This document shows positions 23,603-32,838 of a stretch of 45,218 nucleotides of DNA, piece after piece (position 1 is the first letter of the stretch; each line of letters opens with the position of its first letter). The stretch comes from an uncultured Bacilli bacterium. GTDB taxonomy: Bacteria; Bacillota_I; Bacilli_A; ML615J-28; CAG-313. The position numbers were made by a program, and so were the translations under genes. The notes beneath the pieces were generated by a model. It did no database searches, was not told the origin of the DNA, and worked only from the letters and a program-made list of their open reading frames with translations. The stretch lies in contig CAKPBI010000013.1 in assembly GCA_934140285.1 (NCBI GenBank), positions 1 through 45,218 of the forward strand. Reading direction: 5' to 3'.

Positions 23603-24376
23603 ATGATTATAAGAACTTTTAACTTAACATACTTTTTATTATTATTTTTTATTTTAAGTGCTTGTATTTTAATCACTTGTTTATTAAGAGGTAAAAGTGA
23701 AGATATAAAAAGAAAAGTAATGTATGGACTTTGTTATTTTAATATTTTCTTATTTGTAATATATAAGGTTTATCTTAAAATTGGAAATCAAGAATTACTT
23801 GACAAAGGATATCGTTTTAATATATGGTTAGAACTTCCGATTCAACTATGTAATATTAGTCTATTTTTAGTTCCCCTTGGACTCTATAAAAAACATGACT
23901 TTCTTTACGCCTATGGTTTTTACATCGCTCCACTTGGAGCATTGATGGCTTTAACTTTTCCTGAGCCTGCCTTTACAAACACTAATTTATTTTATTTTCA
24001 TAACATTGGTTTTTACTTTACCCATGCTAATATTATTATAAATGGAGTTTTACTTGTTACTTTAGGCTTCTTTAAGCCTAGTTTTAAGAAAGTCCCAAGT
24101 TTGCTTGTTTTTATCATAGTTCTTACAGTTGCCTCATTTTTAGTTAACTTAAGCCTTAGAGCTTTATTCCATGTTCCTGCTAATTATTTTTTCTCCTATG
24201 AGCCAGTTGGTATTTCTATCCTTGAACTTTTCTGGAAAATCTTACCAGTTAGGTGTATTTATCTATCATTTGGATTAATCATTTTAATTGCATATGTATC
24301 AGTTATAACGATTCCATTTCAAATGTGTAGAAAGAAAACTCAAGAGGAAAGTGAGGTAGCAGAAATGTATGAGTGA
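23603..24376 (+). CDS. YwaF-like integral membrane protein (TIGR02206 family)
   Basis: 257 aa with about seven membrane segments: near 8-28, 42-61, 82-97, 103-120, 141-158, 167-187 and 209-235. The conserved features of the TP0381/YwaF family are present: ELPIQLCNISLFLVPLG, then LYAYGFYIAPLGALMAL...P, and a His in the segment FYFTHANIIINGVLL. The function of the family is unknown. GGAGG lies nine bases before the ATG. It overlaps rsmH by 8 bp, so the two are translationally coupled. This is not the usual rsmH context, which is mraZ upstream and ftsL downstream. Confidence 0.8.
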   Translation: MIIRTFNLTYFLLLFFILSACILITCLLRGKSEDIKRKVMYGLCYFNIFLFVIYKVYLKIGNQELLDKGYRFNIWLELPIQLCNISLFLVPLGLYKKHDFLYAYGFYIAPLGALMALTFPEPAFTNTNLFYFHNIGFYFTHANIIINGVLLVTLGFFKPSFKKVPSLLVFIIVLTVASFLVNLSLRALFHVPANYFFSYEPVGISILELFWKILPVRCIYLSFGLIILIAYVSVITIPFQMCRKKTQEESEVAEMYE

Positions 24377-25295
24377 TCTATCACATTACTCTGTTTTATT
24401 AAAGGAAAGTATCGAAATGTTAAAAATAAAAGAAGATGGTACTTACCTTGATTGTACTGTCGGTGGAGGTGGCCACTCATCAGCGATTTTAAAAAGACTT
24501 ATTACAGGTCATCTTTATGGATTTGACCAAGATGATCTTGCAATTGGAATTGCGAGTGAAAAACTAAGTAAGATTAGTAATAATTTTACAATCTACAAAG
24601 ATAATTTTGTTAACATTCTTGATCATTTTGCAGAGAGATCACTTGATGGAATTATCTATGATCTAGGTGTTTCTAGTTTTCAATTTGATATTCCTGAACG
24701 TGGCTTTAGTTATCGCTTTGATGGTCCACTTGATATGAGAATGGATGAAGAAATGAAAGTTACCGCCGCTGATATTGTTAATAATTACTCAGAACATGAG
24801 TTAATCAATATCTTTTATAAATATGGGGAAGAATCTTTTTCCAAGGAGATTGCCAGAAAGATTTGTAAAGTAAGAGAAACCTCACCAATTACAACAACCT
24901 TTCAACTTGTTGATATTATTAAGTCTTCTGTCCCTGCTAAAATCTTAAGAAAACCAACTCATCCCGCCAAACAAGTGTTCCAAGCCTTAAGAATTGAGGT
25001 CAATCATGAACTTGATTATTTGGAAAAATCTTTAGAAGGAGCACTTAAAACACTTAAAAAAGATGGCATTTTAGTAGTGATTACTTTCCATTCATTAGAG
25101 GATAGAATCGTTAAGCAACTTTTTAAAAAAATGACCACAATTGATCTTCCAAAAGGCCTTCCATTTATTCCTGAAGGCTATGAAATTGACTATAAGCTAA
25201 TTAATTCCAAAGTAATTCTTCCAAGTGAAGAAGAACTAAATGAAAACAATCGTTCCCATAGTGCAAAACTTCGTGGCATTATTCGTATAAAGTAA
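24369..25295 (+). CDS. rsmH: 16S rRNA (cytosine-1402-N4)-methyltransferase
   Basis: 308 aa, full length. HYSVLLKESIEML, DCTVGGGGHSSAIL (S-adenosylmethionine binding), DGIIYDLGVSSFQFDIPERGFSYRFDGPLDMRMD and ITFHSLEDRIVKQLF are all family signatures. It methylates N4 of C1402 in the decoding centre. Here it is separated from mraZ and the ftsL/pbp division cluster and lies between a YwaF-like gene (8-bp overlap) and a CAT-like gene 16 bp downstream. Confidence 0.97.
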   Translation: MSDLSHYSVLLKESIEMLKIKEDGTYLDCTVGGGGHSSAILKRLITGHLYGFDQDDLAIGIASEKLSKISNNFTIYKDNFVNILDHFAERSLDGIIYDLGVSSFQFDIPERGFSYRFDGPLDMRMDEEMKVTAADIVNNYSEHELINIFYKYGEESFSKEIARKICKVRETSPITTTFQLVDIIKSSVPAKILRKPTHPAKQVFQALRIEVNHELDYLEKSLEGALKTLKKDGILVVITFHSLEDRIVKQLFKKMTTIDLPKGLPFIPEGYEIDYKLINSKVILPSEEELNENNRSHSAKLRGIIRIK

Positions 25296-25311
25296 ATTTG
25301 AGGTAAAAATT

Positions 25312-25956
25312 ATGTATAAGGTATTAGACATTAAAAATTGGAAAAGATATAAACAGTACAAATGGTTTTCAAGTTTTGTAAATCCTTGCTATGGAATTGA
25401 TGCGACAATTGATGTAACTGATGTTGTAAATTATTCAAAAACAACTAATACTTCATTCTTTATTAATTTTTTATATGTTGTATCAAAAACAATGAATGAA
25501 GTAGAAGAAATGCGATTAAGAGTCGTAAATAATGAAGTTTTACTATATGATGTGATTCATCCAACTTATACGATTGCGATTGATAGTGGTACTTTTGAAA
25601 ATGGTGGTCATGAAATGTCATTTGACTATCCAACATTCTATGAAAGAGCAAGTCAAGAAATTGAAACGAAAAAACATAAAATGGAAACAGTCGATACGTA
25701 TAATAGCGATAGTTATGACTGTTTGTATATTACATGTCTTCCATGGCTTGACTTTAAAAGTTTTTCTCATCCAATTCCAAGTGGTAATGTTGAATCACTA
25801 TCGGTACCAAGAATTTGTTGGAGTAAGTTTACTTTACAAGATAATTTATATGTCCTAACTCTCAATATTATGGTATCTCATGCCCTCGTTGATGGGGAAC
25901 CACTATGTAGATGTTTTAATATTATTAGGGAGAATTGTAAATTTTTTAAAAAATAA
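25312..25956 (+). CDS. Chloramphenicol acetyltransferase-like (CAT family) enzyme
   Basis: 214 aa, the normal CAT length. Motifs in order: FSSFVNPCYGIDATIDVT, NEVEEMRLRV, a core strand ending ITCLPWLDFKSFSHPI, VPRICWSKF, and SHALVDG near the C-terminus. The last corresponds to the HHxxxDG active-site motif and retains the catalytic His and structural Asp, with Ser in place of the first His. It would transfer acetyl from acetyl-CoA; whether chloramphenicol is a substrate is unproven because chromosomal CAT-like proteins are common. GAGG precedes the ATG, 16 bp after rsmH, suggesting the same operon. Confidence 0.85.
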   Translation: MYKVLDIKNWKRYKQYKWFSSFVNPCYGIDATIDVTDVVNYSKTTNTSFFINFLYVVSKTMNEVEEMRLRVVNNEVLLYDVIHPTYTIAIDSGTFENGGHEMSFDYPTFYERASQEIETKKHKMETVDTYNSDSYDCLYITCLPWLDFKSFSHPIPSGNVESLSVPRICWSKFTLQDNLYVLTLNIMVSHALVDGEPLCRCFNIIRENCKFFKK

Positions 25957-25976
25957 AAATTTTATATTTAAAACTA

Positions 25977-26005
25977 TTGCAAAGGTTGGAAACTTTTGGT
26001 ATAAT
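25977..26005 (+). promoter_or_regulatory. Promoter of the nucleoside ABC importer operon
   Basis: TTGCAA (25977-25982), 17-bp spacer, TATAAT (26000-26005), 44 bp before the start. No purine riboswitch or other leader structure was seen. Confidence 0.75.
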
Positions 26006-26048
26006 TTATGTGTTGAAAAAATCAACAAAAAAATTTGGAGGAAAGAAA

Positions 26049-27185
26049 ATGAAAAGAAGAGTAATTTTAACTGTCTTAGCTCTTTTATTAGTATTTAGCT
26101 TCGTTTCTTGTAAGAAAAATGAAGATACTAAAAAAGGATATGACTACGACGCTATTCCTGACACAATGGAATCAGCTGATAACAAATATGAAATAGGATT
26201 TGTTACAGACATTGGTCAATTAAAAGACAAATCTTTTAACCAAGGAACTTGGGAAGGAATTAAGAGATTTGCGAAAGAAAACAACAAATCATACAAATAC
26301 TATCAACCAGCTAATGGCGACAATGCTACTGATGATGATAGATATAACGCGATGAAAAAAGCTGCTGACAATGGTGCAAAAATCGTTGTTTGTGCAGGCT
26401 TCATGCAAGCTGCTGCTTTACAAAGAGCTGCTGAAGAATTAACCAGCGTTAAATTTGTATTTATTGATGGTTGGACTCTTACAAATAAAGATGGTAAACC
26501 ACTTGAAAATGTTGCTGGAATCGTATTTAAAGAAGAACAATCTGGTTACTTAGCAGGTTATGCTGCAGTAATGGAAGGTTATACAAAACTTGGTTTCTCT
26601 GGCGGCGGCGGTGGAACTAACCCTGCATGTCAAAGATTTGGTTATGGTTATATCCAAGGAGCAAACGATGCTGCAAAAGCTAAGAACATTAAAGTTTCTA
26701 TGAAATATAGCTGGCAATATGGTGCAGGCTTTAGTGGAAGTTCTGAACTTAAAACTATGCTTTCTGGTTGGTATTCAACTGGAACAGAAGTAGTATTCTC
26801 TTGTGGTGGTTCAATGTGTACAAGTGCATTCTCTGCTGCAGCAGAAAATGGTGGTAAAGTTATCGGTGTTGACGTTGACCAATCAAGTCAATCTGCAACA
26901 GTAATCACTTCTGCAACTAAAGGTTTAAGAGAAGGTACAATGGAAGCATTATCTAACTTCTACAATAACAAATGGTCTACAATCGGTGGAACAACAACTT
27001 CACTAGGTGCTGATAAAGATGCTGTATGTCTTCCTACTGAAACTTGGTCATTAACTAAGTTCACAGTTGAAGATTACAATGAATTATTTGAAAAAGTTAA
27101 AACTGGTAAAGTTGCTATCGATGACGATCCAACTGGTGCTGAAACTAAGACATATTCAAATGTTGAATTAGAATATTTGAAATAA
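26049..27185 (+). CDS. BMP-family substrate-binding lipoprotein (nucleoside ABC importer)
   Basis: 378 aa. The signal peptide KRRVILTVLALLLVFSFVSC has a lipobox (FVSC), so the protein is anchored outside the membrane. The PnrA/BMP signature is clear: YEIGFVTDIGQLKDKSFNQG, then NGAKIVVCAGFMQ, VAGIVFKEEQSGYLAGYAA, LGFSGGGGGTNPACQRFGYGYIQGA and GVDVDQSSQS. Known relatives bind purine and other nucleosides. ATG 26049 has TTTGGAGG nine bases upstream. It is followed by a terminator-like hairpin and then the ATPase and two permease genes, the usual order of Nup/Rns-type importers; the hairpin would leave the binding protein more abundant. Confidence 0.93.
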   Translation: MKRRVILTVLALLLVFSFVSCKKNEDTKKGYDYDAIPDTMESADNKYEIGFVTDIGQLKDKSFNQGTWEGIKRFAKENNKSYKYYQPANGDNATDDDRYNAMKKAADNGAKIVVCAGFMQAAALQRAAEELTSVKFVFIDGWTLTNKDGKPLENVAGIVFKEEQSGYLAGYAAVMEGYTKLGFSGGGGGTNPACQRFGYGYIQGANDAAKAKNIKVSMKYSWQYGAGFSGSSELKTMLSGWYSTGTEVVFSCGGSMCTSAFSAAAENGGKVIGVDVDQSSQSATVITSATKGLREGTMEALSNFYNNKWSTIGGTTTSLGADKDAVCLPTETWSLTKFTVEDYNELFEKVKTGKVAIDDDPTGAETKTYSNVELEYLK

Positions 27186-27202
27186 GAATTAGGATATAAG
27201 TA

Positions 27203-27235
27203 AATGGCTACTAACAGTTTAGTAGCCATTTTTTC
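27203..27235 (+). terminator. Partial terminator between binding-protein and ATPase genes
   Basis: ATGGCTACTAA pairs with TTAGTAGCCAT around CAGT and is followed by TTTTTCT. It would lower expression of the downstream transporter genes relative to the binding protein. Confidence 0.8.
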
Positions 27236-27250
27236 TAAAAAGGAGAGTAT

Positions 27251-28792
27251 ATGGAAAATTATATTATAGAAATGATTAATATAACAAAAGAATTTCCAGG
27301 AATTATTGCTAACGACAATGTTACCCTTCAACTAAAAAAAGGAGAAATCCATGCCTTACTTGGAGAAAATGGAGCAGGTAAATCTACTTTAATGAGTGTT
27401 TTATTTGGTCTTTATCAACCTGAAAAAGGAATCATCAAAAAAGATGGGGAAGTTGTTCAAATTAATAATCCTAATGATGCGAATGCTCTAGGAATTGGAA
27501 TGGTACATCAACACTTTAAATTAATTGATGTTTTTACTGTTCTAGATAACATTATCCTTGGAGCTGAAACAACTAAATTTGGCTTTTTAAAGAAAAAAGA
27601 AGCAAGAAAGAAAATTGAAAAACTATCACAAGATTATAAACTAGATGTAGACTTAGATCAAAAAATTGAAAACATTAGTGTTGGAATGCAACAACGTGTA
27701 GAAATATTAAAGATGTTATATCGTGATAACGATATTTTAATCTTTGATGAACCTACCGCCGTACTTACTCCTCAAGAAATCGAAGAATTACTTTTGATCA
27801 TGAAAGAAATGGCTAAAAGTGGAAAATCAATTCTTTTCATTACTCATAAATTAAACGAAATTAAAGCAGTTGCTGATCGTTGTACCATCCTTCGTAAGGG
27901 AAAATATATGGGAACAGTTGATGTTGCAACCACATCCAAAGAAGAACTATCAAGACTTATGGTTGGTCGTGATGTTAACTTAAACATTGAAAAAACACCT
28001 TCAAAACCCGGATGTGAAATATTGCGTGTAGAAAATTTAACCATTCATTCACGAATTAAACATAAGAATGTTGTAAAAAATGTTTCATTTAATGTCCGTG
28101 AAGGGGAAATAGTTTGTGTTGCGGGGATCGAAGGTAATGGTCAAACTGAACTTGTATATGGAATAACTGGCCTTGAAAAAATAAAAGAAGGAAAAATTCA
28201 TTTTAACGGTTATGACATTACTAAATCTTCAATTAGAAAACGCAATAAATTAGGTCTTGCCCATATTCCAGAAGATCGTCATAAACATGGTTTAATCCTT
28301 GATTTTACGCTTGAAGATAATATGGTTTTACAACGTTATTTTGAACCACCATTTGAACGTCATGGTTTCTTAGTTCGTGATGAAATCACAAGAAATTGTA
28401 ATGAAATCATTGAACGTTTTGACGTAAGAAGTGGTCAAGGGGCTAAAACTACCACTAGATCAATGAGTGGTGGTAACCAACAAAAAGCAATCATTGGCCG
28501 TGAATTAAGTAGAAATCATGACTTACTGATTGCGGTACAACCTACCCGTGGACTTGATGTTGGGGCTATTGAATATATTCACAAACAAATCATTGCTGAA
28601 CGTGATGAAGGTAAAGCAGTATTGCTAATCTCACTAGAACTTGATGAAGTAATGACCTTAAGTGACCGCATTCTTGTTATGTATGAAGGAGAAATCGTTG
28701 GTGAATTTGATCCTAAAAAAATTACTGTAAATGAACTTGGCCTTTATATGTCTGGTGCTAAACGAATGAATCTAGAGGAGGAAGAAAATTAA
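27251..28792 (+). CDS. Nucleoside ABC importer ATPase (two fused nucleotide-binding domains)
   Basis: 513 aa. Domain 1: GENGAGKST (Walker A), MVHQHFKLI (Q loop), ISVGMQQRVEIL (signature), ILIFDEPTAVLTPQE (Walker B). Domain 2: GIEGNGQTEL (altered Walker A), SMSGGNQQKAIIGREL (signature), LLIAVQPTRGLDVGA. This double-domain layout is shared with sugar-import RbsA/MglA proteins and with YufO/NupO; the BMP neighbour makes nucleoside transport the better call. AAAGGAG precedes the ATG. The stop codon overlaps the next start (TAATG). Confidence 0.93.
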   Translation: MENYIIEMINITKEFPGIIANDNVTLQLKKGEIHALLGENGAGKSTLMSVLFGLYQPEKGIIKKDGEVVQINNPNDANALGIGMVHQHFKLIDVFTVLDNIILGAETTKFGFLKKKEARKKIEKLSQDYKLDVDLDQKIENISVGMQQRVEILKMLYRDNDILIFDEPTAVLTPQEIEELLLIMKEMAKSGKSILFITHKLNEIKAVADRCTILRKGKYMGTVDVATTSKEELSRLMVGRDVNLNIEKTPSKPGCEILRVENLTIHSRIKHKNVVKNVSFNVREGEIVCVAGIEGNGQTELVYGITGLEKIKEGKIHFNGYDITKSSIRKRNKLGLAHIPEDRHKHGLILDFTLEDNMVLQRYFEPPFERHGFLVRDEITRNCNEIIERFDVRSGQGAKTTTRSMSGGNQQKAIIGRELSRNHDLLIAVQPTRGLDVGAIEYIHKQIIAERDEGKAVLLISLELDEVMTLSDRILVMYEGEIVGEFDPKKITVNELGLYMSGAKRMNLEEEEN

Positions 28793-30366
28793 TGCTTAAA
28801 TTATTATTATTTTTTATTTTATTTTCTTTCCTTTCAAGAGGAATTATATTTGGTATCTATTGTCTTGTAAATAATATAAAAAAGAAACAACAACCAAACA
28901 AAGAAACAAAACTACCAGAAAATTTATCATTAATAATGGGAATTGTAGTAATTGCTTACTTGGTATTTTTCTTAGTATTTTGGATTGTCGTTAAAAACCT
29001 ACGCATTACATCCATTATTTTATTTGGAACAATCTTATTTGCTTTACTAGTTGCCTATGTTATTATTCTAAATAAAACTTCTAAACAATATGATAAAGAA
29101 AATTGGTTAAAAAATCTATATGGTAAAGAAAAAGTTAAGACAGTGCTTTCATCTTTACTTTCTATTGTAATTGGTCTTTATATTGGATGTATTATTTTAT
29201 TATTATTTATCGGCAAAAATGATGGAGGAGCAAGTGTTTCTTTATCAACTGCTATTGATTCTATCCAATTAATCTTTTTTGGAGCCCTAAATAACGGCCG
29301 TGATGCCGCCGGAAACCTAATATTTGGTTGGAATGGTCGTGAAATCGGTGATATGCTATTTAAAGCAACTCCATTAATTTTAACAGGTTTATCGGTAGCA
29401 GTAGCATTTAAGACAGGATTATTCAATATTGGTGCTCCTGGACAATATCTAGTAGGTACTGCCTCAGCCTTAATTATTGCTTTAACTGTACCTTCTAGCG
29501 TTCCTGCTTTTATAACTTGGATTCTTGCCTTTTTTGGTGCCATCTTATTTGGAGCTTTATGGGGAGCAATATCTGGATTATTTAAAGCTTTCCTTAATGT
29601 CAATGAAGTTATAACATGTATTATGACTAACTGGATTGCGGCTAACCTTGTTACTTGGCTATTTGATTCAAATGGTGGTCCTTTCAAGTTCTTACTTGAT
29701 CCATCAGGAACAAAAAATAACGCTTATGTTTTTAAGAGTAGTCATAATGGGGTTGCAACCATCAAACTTGGTCTTGATAAAATATTCTCAGGATCACAAG
29801 TTAATGCAGGTATCATAATTGCAATCATAATCGCAATAATCGTTTATATCGTTTTAAATAAAACAACCTTTGGTTATGAACTTAAAGCTTGTGGTGCTAA
29901 CCGTCATGCTTCTCGTTATGCAGGTATCAAAGAGAAAAGAAGTATCGTTTTCTCAATGGCTATTGCTGGTGGACTTGCGGCTGCTGGTGCAGCGTTATAC
30001 TATTTATCAGGTAATACAGAATTTAGATGGGAAACATACCAATCACTACCTGCTACGGGATTTAATGGTATTCCTATATCCTTACTTGCGGCTAACAATC
30101 CAATCGGGGTTTGTCTTTCTGCCATCTTTATGGCATACCTTGATACAGCCGGTTTACAAATTAAGTATATGACAACATACAATGAATATATTACTTCCAT
30201 CATATCGGCTATCATCGTATACTTTAGTGCTTTCTCTTTAGTAATTAGAGATTTAATTACTGGAAATAATCGTGTATTTAAATTCTTAAAAGGTGAAGGT
30301 ATTTTTACAAAAAAACAAACTCTAGTAACCGAAAATACAACTGAGACAAAGGAGGTACAAGGCTAA
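28792..30366 (+). CDS. Nucleoside ABC importer permease (NupP/YufP-like) with extended N-terminus
   Basis: 524 aa, about 170 residues longer than the usual 350-aa permease. The family core starts near residue 160: IGDMLFKATPLILTGLSVAVAFKTGLFNIGAPGQ, FGALWGAISGLFKAFLNVNEVITCIMTNWIA, and AIAGGLAAAGAALYYL later on. The extra N-terminus has about four membrane segments (roughly 1-22, 42-63, 67-90, 112-140) and no recognised domain. The start codon overlaps the ATPase stop, and the stop overlaps the second permease start (TAATG), so all three are translationally coupled. Confidence 0.9.
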   Translation: MLKLLLFFILFSFLSRGIIFGIYCLVNNIKKKQQPNKETKLPENLSLIMGIVVIAYLVFFLVFWIVVKNLRITSIILFGTILFALLVAYVIILNKTSKQYDKENWLKNLYGKEKVKTVLSSLLSIVIGLYIGCIILLLFIGKNDGGASVSLSTAIDSIQLIFFGALNNGRDAAGNLIFGWNGREIGDMLFKATPLILTGLSVAVAFKTGLFNIGAPGQYLVGTASALIIALTVPSSVPAFITWILAFFGAILFGALWGAISGLFKAFLNVNEVITCIMTNWIAANLVTWLFDSNGGPFKFLLDPSGTKNNAYVFKSSHNGVATIKLGLDKIFSGSQVNAGIIIAIIIAIIVYIVLNKTTFGYELKACGANRHASRYAGIKEKRSIVFSMAIAGGLAAAGAALYYLSGNTEFRWETYQSLPATGFNGIPISLLAANNPIGVCLSAIFMAYLDTAGLQIKYMTTYNEYITSIISAIIVYFSAFSLVIRDLITGNNRVFKFLKGEGIFTKKQTLVTENTTETKEVQG

Positions 30367-31376
30367 TGGCATTTTTAATTCAATCAACTATGACATTCGC
30401 AATCCCTCTAATGATCGTTGCCCTTGGTGGTGTATTCGCTGAAAGAAGTGGTATCATCAATATCGCTCTTGAAGGTATTATGATATTTGGTGCTTTCATT
30501 GGAGTTTATGTTGTTAAAGCTTTTATAGATAGTGGAATAACTCCAGAAATGGGTCAAGCCATTCTTCCACTTATAATTTTAATTGTATGTGCAGCAGGAG
30601 CTATCTTTGCTTTATTACTTGCTTTTGCTTCCATCAACTTAAAGGCTGACCAAACAATTGGTGGTACAGCATTAAACTTACTTGCTCCTGCCCTTGTTTT
30701 ATTCTTAATCTTAATCATTTGTCAACAAAACTCTTTAACTATTGAAAGCAGATATTCACCATCTGATTACTTCATGTTAAGTTATAAAACATTTGGCTTT
30801 GAAAGTAGAAGTGCAATGAATACTTTACAACAAATATTTTGTGATAAGATTTATACGACAACTTTCTATGCAATTGTAATCTTTATTGTTCTCTCAATTA
30901 TATTATATAAAACAAAATTTGGTCTTCGCCTTCGTGCATGTGGTGAAAACCCTCAAGCTGCCGCATCTCTTGGTATCAATGTATACAAAATGCGTTACAT
31001 TGGTGTTGTAATATCTGGTGCCCTAGCTGCTTTTGGCGGTTTCATCTATGCCCTAACGAGTGCAAGCTGTACTTCAACTGGTGAAGTAGCAGGTATGGGA
31101 TTCTTAGCTCTTGCGGTTATGATATTTGGTAACTGGAAACCTCTAAATATTGCTCTTGCAGCTTTACTATTTGGTATGCTAAAAGCAATCTCTGTTGGCT
31201 ATGCAAGTATCGATATCAATGGAGATGGTATATACTTACTTGAAAAATTAAAGATTAGTAAGCATATCTATCGCTTAATCCCTTATGTAATAACAATTAT
31301 TGTTCTTGCATTTACATCAAAATCATCAAGAGCCCCTAAAGCTGAAGGTCAACCATACGACCAAGGTAAGAGGTAA
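30366..31376 (+). CDS. Nucleoside ABC importer permease (NupQ/YufQ-like)
   Basis: 336 aa, typical length, eight or nine membrane segments. FAIPLMIVALGGVFAERSGIINIALEGIMIFGAFIGVY at the N-terminus and LRLRACGENPQAAASLGINVYKMRYIGVVISGALAAFGGFIY in the middle are the conserved permease blocks. It pairs with the permease encoded just upstream to form the membrane pore of the BMP importer. A terminator follows at 31381. Confidence 0.93.
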   Translation: MAFLIQSTMTFAIPLMIVALGGVFAERSGIINIALEGIMIFGAFIGVYVVKAFIDSGITPEMGQAILPLIILIVCAAGAIFALLLAFASINLKADQTIGGTALNLLAPALVLFLILIICQQNSLTIESRYSPSDYFMLSYKTFGFESRSAMNTLQQIFCDKIYTTTFYAIVIFIVLSIILYKTKFGLRLRACGENPQAAASLGINVYKMRYIGVVISGALAAFGGFIYALTSASCTSTGEVAGMGFLALAVMIFGNWKPLNIALAALLFGMLKAISVGYASIDINGDGIYLLEKLKISKHIYRLIPYVITIIVLAFTSKSSRAPKAEGQPYDQGKR

Positions 31377-31380
31377 AATG

Positions 31381-31412
31381 AAAAGACTGTTAGTAATCTA
31401 GCAGTCTTTTAT
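31381..31412 (+). terminator. Intrinsic terminator
   Basis: AAAAGACTG (31381-31389) pairs with CAGTCTTTT (31402-31410). It ends the importer operon. Confidence 0.85.
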
Positions 31413-31450
31413 TATTTTTGTAATTTAATAATTATTTTTGTAATTTAATA
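31411..31450. repeat. Two tandem copies of a 20-bp unit
   Basis: ATTATTTTTGTAATTTAATA is present twice with no mismatch, between the importer terminator and the next one. It is probably a slippage duplication. Confidence 0.8.
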
Positions 31451-31464
31451 ATTATAATTTAAAG

Positions 31465-31492
31465 AAAAGGATTGAAAAAAATCAATCCTTTT
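31465..31492. terminator. Bidirectional terminator
   Basis: AAAAGGATTGA pairs with TCAATCCTTTT around A6. It lies ten bases beyond the stop of the minus-strand CPBP gene and can act in both directions. Confidence 0.85.
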
Positions 31493-31501
31493 GTTTTGCT
31501 T

Positions 31502-32683
31502 TTATGCAAGAAGTGTTGCAAGTAAAGATACAATGATACCAAAGGCATTATATGCAAGGTGTGCCGCAATATTAGGTACAATGTTAAATTTATTAAGGCG
31601 ATATGCAAATGATAAGGCAAGACCTGCACCTGCATAGTTAATAAAGTAAATTAACTCAACAGCGATAGTCTCAGCAGCTCCTGTACCATTTATTACACCA
31701 ATAATTCCACTGATTACTCCATCGATGATGTGGATACCACCAAAGATAAGACCACTCGCAACAACTGTGCCGATACCTTTTTGTTTAGAAATACCAAAGA
31801 AACCTTTTCTAAATACTAATTCTTCAATAATTGGTGCCGCAATAATTGTCATAATGATAGTTACGATAGCTGTGTATCCATTAGCTGTTAGCATCATATT
31901 GATTGTCATTTGATTTTGTGAGTTATCTTGGAAATCATTTAGTCCGGTAATAAAAAGAAGTAATTGGACAAGCAAACTTGATGCATATGATGCCACAAAT
32001 AAAATAGCAAAGGTGATTCCAAAGTTTTTCCAAAATTCCGACATTCTACCTCTTAATGCGATTATGTCATATTTTAATAGCTTAAACATGATGACAAATA
32101 CCGAAGCAAAAAGAAGGAGATAGGTAAACAAATTGACGGTCGCAATAATATTGACATATAATTCAGGGTAATTCGCAAGAATTTGGCTTATATCATTGTT
32201 ATAATCTCCAAGATTAATACCACTTGCGGCGATAACGATAATAACAACTAGTTGTGATAGTAATGGTGCAACAAGATAAAATATTCCAAAGTATACTAAT
32301 ACCCCGATTAAAGATAGCTTTCTTTCTTGAGGAAAATCAAGGCGTGCTTTAATAACAGGTGTTGTATCAATTGTTGGTTCCGGAGTTTTAAGAATATGAC
32401 CACAATGTTCACAGAAGTTAGCATTTGGTTCTAATTTGTGTCCACAGTATTGACAGAAATTTTGGGTATTAGGAGTAAATGCTGTAGGTTTTGGGGCACT
32501 ATTTAATTCCTTACCACAGTATGGACATGATGTTTCATCCTTTCCAATAGTCTCATGACAAAAAGGACATACGATGGTTTCTTTTTTTGGTTCTTCAACT
32601 ATTTTTTGTTCAACTGGTTCGTTACAAATTGGGCATACGTTATCGTTTTCGCCCAATTCAAATCCACATTTTCTACATTTCAT
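31502..32683 (-). CDS. CPBP-family intramembrane protease with three N-terminal zinc ribbons
   Basis: 393 aa. Three CxxC...CxxC ribbons occupy the first 100 residues: MKCRKCGF/VCPICN, VCPFCHE/SCPYCG and FCQYCGH/FCEHCGH. Then come about eight membrane segments. The CPBP (Abi, Rce1-like) motifs are EELVFRKGFFG (EExxxR), FGGIHIIDGV (FxxxH) and IAAHLAYNAFG (HxxxN). Such proteins are putative glutamic-type membrane proteases; some Gram-positive members act in bacteriocin immunity. The triple ribbon is unusual and could bind a partner. ATG 32683 is preferred to 32692 because AAAGG is nine bases upstream. It is the only minus-strand gene in this region. Confidence 0.85.
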   Translation of the reverse strand: MKCRKCGFELGENDNVCPICNEPVEQKIVEEPKKETIVCPFCHETIGKDETSCPYCGKELNSAPKPTAFTPNTQNFCQYCGHKLEPNANFCEHCGHILKTPEPTIDTTPVIKARLDFPQERKLSLIGVLVYFGIFYLVAPLLSQLVVIIVIAASGINLGDYNNDISQILANYPELYVNIIATVNLFTYLLLFASVFVIMFKLLKYDIIALRGRMSEFWKNFGITFAILFVASYASSLLVQLLLFITGLNDFQDNSQNQMTINMMLTANGYTAIVTIIMTIIAAPIIEELVFRKGFFGISKQKGIGTVVASGLIFGGIHIIDGVISGIIGVINGTGAAETIAVELIYFINYAGAGLALSFAYRLNKFNIVPNIAAHLAYNAFGIIVSLLATLLA

Positions 32684-32838
32684 AATATTCATCCTTTCTC
32701 TTTATTCTATGTAAAATAATAAAAAATATTATTCGTAGTATAATTATACCATAATCTTTCTATTTTGTCATAATTAAGTAATAAAAAATATGAATATTTA
32801 ATTATTCACCTTCATATAATTTGGCGAGGAGATAAGAT

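Noticed and set aside
20966..25295. MraZ-type regulation of rsmH through the GTGGGTAATAA repeats
   Set aside because: The repeats are 2.6 kb from rsmH with several terminators between, and no mraZ gene is present.
25957..26048. Purine riboswitch upstream of the nucleoside importer
   Set aside because: The leader after the -10 box is about 40 nt and lacks the three-way-junction pattern.
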